64,000 nucleotides of DNA from NCBI GenBank assembly GCA_022316685.1, contig JAKJHU010000338.1, positions 62,001 to 126,000 on the forward strand, given 5' to 3'. The position numbers and the translations under genes are program-made. Source of the stretch: Progne subis subis. Taxonomy: Eukaryota > Chordata > Aves > Passeriformes > Hirundinidae. Positions 57,677-64,000 of this stretch are shown piece by piece. Within the stretch, counting starts at the first letter, position 1, and every line of letters starts with the position of its first letter. Below the pieces are notes generated by a model. The model saw only the letters and a list, made by a program, of their open reading frames with translations, did no database searches and had not been told where the DNA came from.

Positions 57677-60089
57677 TTCTTCACTCTGGCCATGGAGTCC
57701 TGTTCAAGGAACAGAGAGTGAAAAGTCAGGGGAGATTTTGCTGAGCAATTTCCAAATCCTTTCTCCCAGCCCTGCCCCTGCTGCTCTGTGCCACCCAATT
57801 TTCCTTTTCTCAAAGTCCTTCCTTCAGCCCCGTGCCTGGAGCTCTGCTGGGATCTGGCCCCGTTGCTGTGACAAGCAGGGGCTCTGCCCATGGACACCGA
57901 GAGGTCAGCTCTGCTCTGCAGCACTGGGGTCATGGGAACAGGGACAGGGGCCAGTCCTGGGGTTGGACTTCATCAGTCCAAACTGCTCCTGAGGCAGAGG
58001 AGCTTGGCAGCATCTCCTGTGCCAGGGCTAAGGAATGGTGATGGCCAAAGGCAGTTGGAGAGGGTTTCCTGCTGTGCCCAGGGAGACCAGAGAGAACTGT
58101 GCAAGGCAAGAGCACTGGCTGTAAGGGTGAAGGGAGCTGCTCTGTCCCTCCATCTGTCCCCAGCTGCCCTTTCTGAGATCCAAGGCAGTCCCTGTGTTCC
58201 CCTGAAAATCAGCCAGACACAGCTGAGAGCAGAGGGAGCCACAGCAGAGCAAACTGGCTCAGCCCTTCTCAGAGTCTCAGCCCCACTGCCGGCCAAGGAC
58301 ACTCCTGGAGGCAGCTCACAGCTTGGATAGCATCCCCAGGACACACCCAGGGTCCTGTCCATGGCTCTGCTGGAGGAGAGTCAGCTCATTCCCAGCCTCC
58401 AGCCTGCCCTGCCCAGAGCTCCTTGGGGCAGAGGGAGCTGGGACATCCCATTTGCAGTGTCTTGGCATGGGGATCTGTAAATAAAGTAATCATGGAATAG
58501 TTTGGTCTGAAGAGGACTTTCAATATCCCAGCACAGCTTGGTGGTACTTTCCCCCCACTGCCTGCCCAGGGCTCTGCTGCCTGGAGCTGTCCCTGCCTGC
58601 AGCTGCTTCCCTGTGCCCAGGGCTGGGCCCTGCCAGTGCTGCCAGAGCCCAGCCCAGCCCTGGGGGCTCAGCTCTGCCCTGCAGAGCCCTCCCAGCTCAG
58701 GCACTGCCCAGGGGCAGCTCTGGCTCTGCAGGCTCTGATGGCAACCTCAGAGCAACCCTGAGGAGGCTGGAAAAGTGACACTGATGGTGCCTGCAAGGGA
58801 CCCTCTGCTGATTTTTGTCACTGCCTGGTTTATTAAGGTCTGAGGGAAAACTTGTTTTTTCTCAATCTGAACATAGAGATGAATATCTCTGTGCAATTTT
58901 CCATCCAGGCAACATAGAGCAGTAGATTAATAAAGCAGGATTTTCCCTTTTATGGAGCCCCTGCCTTGCTGTGCTCCCTGTATAATCTAATTGGAAATGT
59001 TCTGGAGTTAAATGTCATGCTGAGAGCAGATCTTAACAATGCAGCATCCTCACCACACAAGGAGAACACTTCCACACTTTACCAGCTGTCTCCTTCCACC
59101 CAGATCTTGTCCCCCAGTGCTGGCAGCAGCTCCCAGGGCCGGCTGAGAGCTGTCCCTGGCAGGCAGCAGAGTCCCTGGCCCAGCACAGCACCCTGGGCTG
59201 CAGGACCCTGCTCTGCAGGACAGCCCTGGGCACCCCTGGCTGCTCTCCACAAGAGATAATTAGAGAATGTACTCACAGAGTCTGTAGGCATTGGGATGTT
59301 GCAGCTTTAGGAGATCCCTGCAGGAGCTGCAGCTGCCTTGTCCTGCAGCCAGAGGTTCCTGTGTCAAGGGCTGGGAGTGATTCTCCCACAGTCACTTCTC
59401 AGCTCCTTCCCAGCCCTGAGTGATTGAAGCTCTCTGTGCCTATGTGCTGTGCCCGGGGTGGCTGCAGGCAATGCTCCAGCCCTGCTGGGCTGGGTGAAGA
59501 GTTGCTCATCAAGAAAATGGTGTTCTTGAAGCTCTTCTTGGCTGCCAGGAGGTGCTTCTGTGCCAGGAGCTGCCTCTGTGCCAGGAGCCCAGCCCAGCTC
59601 AGCAGCACAGATGCAGCACAAGGACTTTAATGACCCTCTTGGGACTTTGTGCTCAGGCCCTGAACATCAGTCCCTGAGAGAGAGCTGAAGAAACCTCTCA
59701 AGAATTCCAAGTCAGAATCCAACTCCAAAGTTTCTTGAAGTTTTAATGGGTCCCACTGAGGGACAGGACAGAGAAAGTGTCCCCAGGCCCCAGGCAGAGC
59801 AGAGAACTGGAGGCAGTGATGACAGGTGGGGACAAAGAGAAGCCAAGTCTTGGTGCCCTGGGGCACAGCAGCCTCTGTGCCACCAAGGGCTGTGAGGAGA
59901 CACCTTGTCCTGAGGCCCTGGGGCCTCCTGGCACAGCCCCAGCAAGGCTGGGCACTGTCAGCCCCTTGTGCTGCCCTCAGCATCCCCCTCACATGCCAGT
60001 GGCCTCAAGGATGTGCTGGAAGAAGTCCCTGGGGAGCCTTGGTCAGCAATGGCCCTGGGGGGCTCCTGAATGCTCCCAGGAACTGCAGG

Positions 60090-60745
60090 TTTTCCAAAGG
60101 ACTTTAGGTTTGGCTTTTGCCTTGCAGTCTGTGAGAGGTTTGTGCAATCATGTCCTCCAATTACCTGCTCTAATTAGTCCCTTGAGAGGCTCTGTAAGTA
60201 ACAACACTCTGTGGGGCTCATTAATACTTCAAGGAACTTCAGGTTTTTAAACTTGGTGTTGCCCTTTTAGAACTATGAGAATGATTGTGCAATCATGTCC
60301 CCAATTATCTACTTTAATAAATCCCTTGGGATTCTCTTTCAGTAAAAACAGTGGGGCTTATTAATACTTCGGGGTAGTCAGGGTATTGAAGAACTTTTTT
60401 TTGGCACAAAACTGTGTCAAAAAAGAGTCTGAGAAGTTTGTGCAATCCTGGCCCAAATTATCTGCTTTAATTAGTCCCTTGAGATTCTTAGCCAGTAACA
60501 ACACTCAGTGGGGCTCATTAATGCTTCAAGGTACTCAGGATTAATTTAAGTACTTCTTTTTGCTACTGAGTCTCTGAGAGGTTTTTTGTGCAATCCTGGC
60601 CCTCCAGTTATCTCCTTCATGGACTCCATGAAGAGCCTGTGTTGGGAATGGACCTCAGTGGGACCCACTGATGCATCGAGACACTTTGGGTTTTTCTTCT
60701 GAGTTTGACTCCTGGAAAGGTTTGTGCAACTTCCTCTCAGGCCCG
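60090..60745. repeat. Tandem array of about 150-bp units
   Basis: Four to five diverged units share GTTTGTGCAATC(A/C)TG, CTTTAATTAGTCCCTTGAGA and GTGGGGCTCATTAATACTTC (units starting near 60133, 60281, 60432, 60575 and a partial one at 60713). Related single motifs (CAGTGGGACCCATTAAAA) lie at 22620 and, reversed, near 59745. Not coding. Confidence 0.75.
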
Positions 60746-61556
60746 GAGGTTCCAGGGTTCAACACCAAATCCACCACAGGGCTCATTAGAATCAAGCAAG
60801 TCCTGACAAACCATGGTTCTGCCTTGATTTCCCTCTGGCTTCATTAGGAATTTTCCTGCTGCAGTTATGGAGAAATATTTCAAAGAGCTTCTAAGAAATA
60901 TGTATTCCTATCTTCAAGGGTGTATTTCAATACTGTTCTCATTACACAAGAGGTGATTGCAGCATTCTGTGGTTGATACTGAACCAGGGTCTCCCAAGGA
61001 GATCTGGCCTGCTCAGAGAAACTGTGCTTTGGGATCTGACCCAGTGTGGACAACCTTGCTCCACATTCCCCAACCCCATCCTCTCCCTCACCTGGGACCT
61101 GCTTTCCTAGGAGACATGGTTGCACATTAAGCAAAGAGGGATTTTCTTCTTTTCTTTTTGAAGCAATCTAAAACTCCTGAGTTTCCCCAGTGTAAACAGA
61201 AACCCTCCTCAAGTGTGTACCAAGCCCAAGGTGCCACCAAGAGCACTGCAGCCCCGCCCTGGGCCAGGAGTGAGGGTGGATCATCATCCCAACCTGCCCT
61301 GGGCCATTGCAAGGGGCTGTGGCCATGGACACTGCACTGACCACACTGCTGGCTTTGGATCCCTCATCCCTTCAAGTTTCCTTGGAAAGCGCCCCAAGGA
61401 CCCATTTCTGCAGCCAGGTTCCACGGCCAGGGGGGATGTGGGGGGCTGCAGGTGGTCAGTGCCCCATCCCTGGAAACATTCAAGTCCAGCTGTGACAGGG
61501 CTCTGAACAACCTGATGTGGTGAAAGATGTCCCTGCTCATCCCAGGCCTGGACAAG
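60746..61556. other. No gene; CR1 fragment at its end
   Basis: Mixed composition without a supported frame. From about 61460 to 61545 the plus strand carries a CR1-like piece (ACATTCAAGTCCAGCTGTGA, GCTCTGAACAACCTGATGTG). Confidence 0.5.
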
Positions 61557-62000
61557 AGGCCTGAGTGAGGCCTGAACAGCAGGCCCTGAGCCAAAGAGAC
61601 CTCTGCATCAACCTTCCCACCAAAGGTTATCTTTGTATCTGCTCATTAGTGAAATATGCATGGTCATTAGCACTGTGATAGATGCATCCACTCATTAGTG
61701 AGACATGTATTGACCTTTCTGTGTTTAGAAGCCAGACAAGGCCATGAAATCTGACATCTGGCCTTGTTTGGGGCTGGATGGTCAAAGTCACCTCCCTTGG
61801 TTCCTCCTTGGGCCCTGGCCAGGCTTTGGGAGGGACCCAAGAGGAGGAGGAAACCAGCTGTTCCTGCCCTAGAAGTGCTGTCAGTTGGTTTATTCAGCAC
61901 TATCAGAGCTGGGCCCTCTCCCAGCCAGGTTGGAGCCTCACCTGTGGCTGGAGGCACCTGCAGCAATTCCCAGTGTCTGGGAGTGGCTCTGCAGTCCTTG
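61557..62000 (+). repeat. Direct repeat upstream of the ERV4 env remnant (possible LTR part)
   Basis: Matches 63341-63765 in the same orientation along about 440 bases, with the shared marks GGCCTGAACA.CAGGCCCTGA, TTTGTATCTGCTC and GGAATTCCCAGTGTC-like. The position on both sides of an env remnant suggests LTRs, but polyadenylation and primer signals were not found. Confidence 0.65.
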
Positions 62001-62279
62001 GCTGGGACAGCTTCCCCCAGCTGCTGTGTGCATGTGGGTGATGGGAAAGTCTGAGGGGAACTGGTGATGGATCTTTCTCAATCCCTGCAGGCAATCTTTG
62101 GTAGTGATGGTTGGGTGCATTGCTGAGCTGCTCCTTTTGTGCTCCTTTGCTGCTTTGAGCTGTAGTAAATGACACTGATTCCTTCAGGTGGTGTCTGTGT
62201 CTTTGGTGCTAAAATGCATCCAAAAATTGCATATGGAAAAAGGAAAAGAACCTGTGGGTTTAGGAAGATGAGGATGGAT

Positions 62280-63160
62280 TTTGGTCACAGCGTATTGGAA
62301 AGAGCACCAACAGAAGGAACAGAAGCACTGTGAAACTCCTCTGGCCCAAAGGCACCGGGGACACAACAGCAGCACAGGGAGGAGCCCTGTATCCATCATC
62401 AACCCACAATGGGAAATAGGAAATCAGACCTTTGGTAGTGGGAATGGGAGCTGCTGGGTGTGTGGAGATTGCCCATAAACAGATGCCTAAGGGATGGTTT
62501 GGGTCCTGTTTCCAGGCACTGTTGATGCCTCCCTTGAGGGTACTTCAGCAACATCCACAAGGAAGAGCTGGGGCCAAGAGAACATTTTCCCCTCAGAGAG
62601 TGCCTTTGGTCTCAGGAAGCCAAAGATTCTGGTTCACCCTGTGCCCCATGTGGGCTGCCTTGTCCTATGGAGTTTACATTATTGAGATAAATGCATTATT
62701 AGAAGAAGTAAAAAGAGATGCTATTAAAATATCCAATAGCACATCCACTGAGCTCCAACAAACACAAATGAGGCTCTACAGAACTGCATGGCCTTGGATT
62801 ATCTGCTTGCTGACCAAGGAGGAGCCTGTGCTATTCTAGAACAGGAATGTTGCAGGAATCAGGGCTGGGTTTGAAGTCCAACAATCAGGAATCACCTCGA
62901 TTGAAAGATCAGGAGAAGAGAGGCAGAAAGAAGAATTGGGATTGGCTTCCAAATTGGAGGTTGCTGCAAAATGCATTCATGGCAGTCACTGTAATCACTG
63001 CAGAGTGGGAACTAGGTGTGTTATATTCCCATGTTGGAGTTGTTGTAACACTTTGTTCTGGGAAATGGAGTATTGAGGTTTGTCTAAAAAGAGACACAGT
63101 CTCAAGAAAAAAGGGACTTTTGATAAAAAACAGAGAATAGCAACTCATTAGGCATGTTTT
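62280..63160 (+). pseudogene. env: ERV4 env remnant (gammaretrovirus-like)
   Basis: A surface-subunit piece carries a CWVC motif at 62452-62463, the isomerase-type CXXC found in gammaretroviral surface subunits, followed shortly by a stop at 62476-62478. Further on, a leucine- and glutamine-rich helix (from about 62690) is followed in another frame by a LDYLL motif and a CX6CC motif near 62810-62850, typical of the transmembrane subunit. At least one frameshift separates the helix from the CX6CC part and several stops follow. No gag or pol is seen, so only the end of the provirus remains. Confidence 0.75.
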
Positions 63161-63340
63161 GAAAGGAATGTGAATTATAGCTCTGAGTAATGAATGTGAA
63201 GAGCATGTCATTGAAGAACAAGAGATGATGCCTTTATGCATAAAAATCTAAACTCTGTTATCAAAAGAACTGTTATGAAGTTTGTAGCTCATCTGTAGGT
63301 CAAAGTACTGATTGAAGTATTGAGACCTGAACACCAGGCC

Positions 63341-63765
63341 CTGGCTGAGGCCTGAACAACAGGCCCTGACGCAAAGCTGACCTCTAGGTGAATCTTCCAA
63401 CCAAATGTTATATTTGTATCTGCTCGTTAACAAAGTATTATTAGCAATATGATCTCTGTATGTGTTCATTGCTGAAACATGGATTTAGCTTTCTTTATTT
63501 GGAAACCAGGTCTAATCTGGCTTTGTTTGGGGCTGTGGGATCAAAGTCAACTCCCTTAGTTCCTCCTTGAGCCCTGGCCAGGCTTTGGGAGAAACCAAAT
63601 GGAGAATGAAACCAGATATTCCCGCACTGGAAGTGATGTCAGCTTGTTTGTTTAACAGTGTAAAAGCTGGGCCCTCTCCCAGCAAGGTTGGAGCCTCACT
63701 GTCTGCAAAGGTGGGTGCACCTGCAGGAATTCCCAGTGTCCAAGAGTTGCTCTTCAGTCTTTGCT
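63341..63765 (+). repeat. Direct repeat downstream of the ERV4 env remnant (possible LTR part)
   Basis: Second copy of 61557-62000. Similarity stops abruptly near 63765 where different sequence begins. Confidence 0.65.
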
Positions 63766-64000
63766 CATGAAAGGGTTAAAAGCACTGTGCATGGGCATCC
63801 TTCGGCAAGAATAAGATACACATGGAAGCTAGTAAATATTAACCGCAAGCTTAAGACACAGGATAAAACTTGTCAAGAAATAGGGAACAAATCTTGCAGA
63901 AATGAAGGACAGACGTTGCTAAACCAGTGATGAAGTCACTGAAATGGCAAACAAGAGACTGTGCATGCCTAGAGGAGAAAGATGAAAAGGGCACGGTGAT
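63766..64000 (+). other. Possible start of another LTR, cut by the window edge
   Basis: The abrupt end of the preceding repeat and an AAGAATAAGATACACATGG motif, similar to one at 11710, hint at an inserted LTR. No ends are visible, so this is weak. Confidence 0.3.

Larger units (their letters stand above)
53010..59850. repeat. Right arm of the olfactory receptor inverted duplication
   Basis: Reverse complement of 22480-30215, separated from it by a spacer of about 22.8 kb. It is shorter because the minisatellite is about half as long and parts of the receptor upstream region (58.3-59.3 kb) are missing. That upstream region holds no gene. Confidence 0.88.

Noticed and set aside
1..64000. tRNA, rRNA and small RNA genes
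   Set aside because: I found no cloverleaf, rRNA or snRNA signature by eye; a covariance-model scan would be needed to exclude small ones.

Overview
The window is nuclear DNA from a bird, most likely a songbird. The signs are many 3' ends of CR1 LINEs, two olfactory receptor sequences of the bird-expanded family 14 type, two C2H2 zinc-finger sequences with the N-terminal exon common in songbird zinc-finger families, and several endogenous retroviruses (ERVs). No bacterial or plasmid features are visible. The density of retroviruses, low-copy inverted duplications and decayed genes suggests a repeat-rich region such as a W, microchromosome or subtelomeric scaffold; that placement is inference.

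Layout. 1-2892 (minus): 3' gag, protease and open pol of a gammaretrovirus-like element (ERV1), running off the left edge. 2893-10595 (minus): a full-length but dead provirus (ERV2) with two LTRs, a lysine-tRNA-like primer site, gag, dUTPase-like/protease, betaretrovirus-like pol and a short env with a CX6CC transmembrane subunit. Its two outer flanks do not match. 10596-16200: a low-copy block, a CR1, two pentanucleotide tracts, GC-rich DNA and a CpG island. 16785-17691: a frameshifted zinc-finger gene, followed by a 187-bp tandem array (19.9-21.8 kb). 22.5-30.2 kb: a block carrying an olfactory receptor pseudogene, CR1s and a 37-bp minisatellite. 33.5-37.1 kb: an inverted, more decayed copy of the zinc-finger gene with a solo LTR inside its coding exon. 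37-45.4 kb: LTR fragments and a third retrovirus (ERV3) whose leader holds ten 57-bp tandem repeats. 48.1-49.1 and 51.6-52.5 kb: two copies of an unrecognised membrane-anchored protein family, the second intact with a TATA promoter. 53.0-59.9 kb: the inverted copy of the receptor block, with a differently broken receptor. 60.1-64 kb: a tandem repeat and an env remnant of a fourth retrovirus (ERV4) between two direct repeats.

The architecture is two interlocked inverted duplications: zinc-finger arms centred near 26 kb and receptor arms centred near 41 kb. The receptor block sits in the spacer of the zinc-finger palindrome. Apart from ERV1 pol, which may still be open, the only reading frame here that looks like a working host gene is the unrecognised one at 51761-52483.
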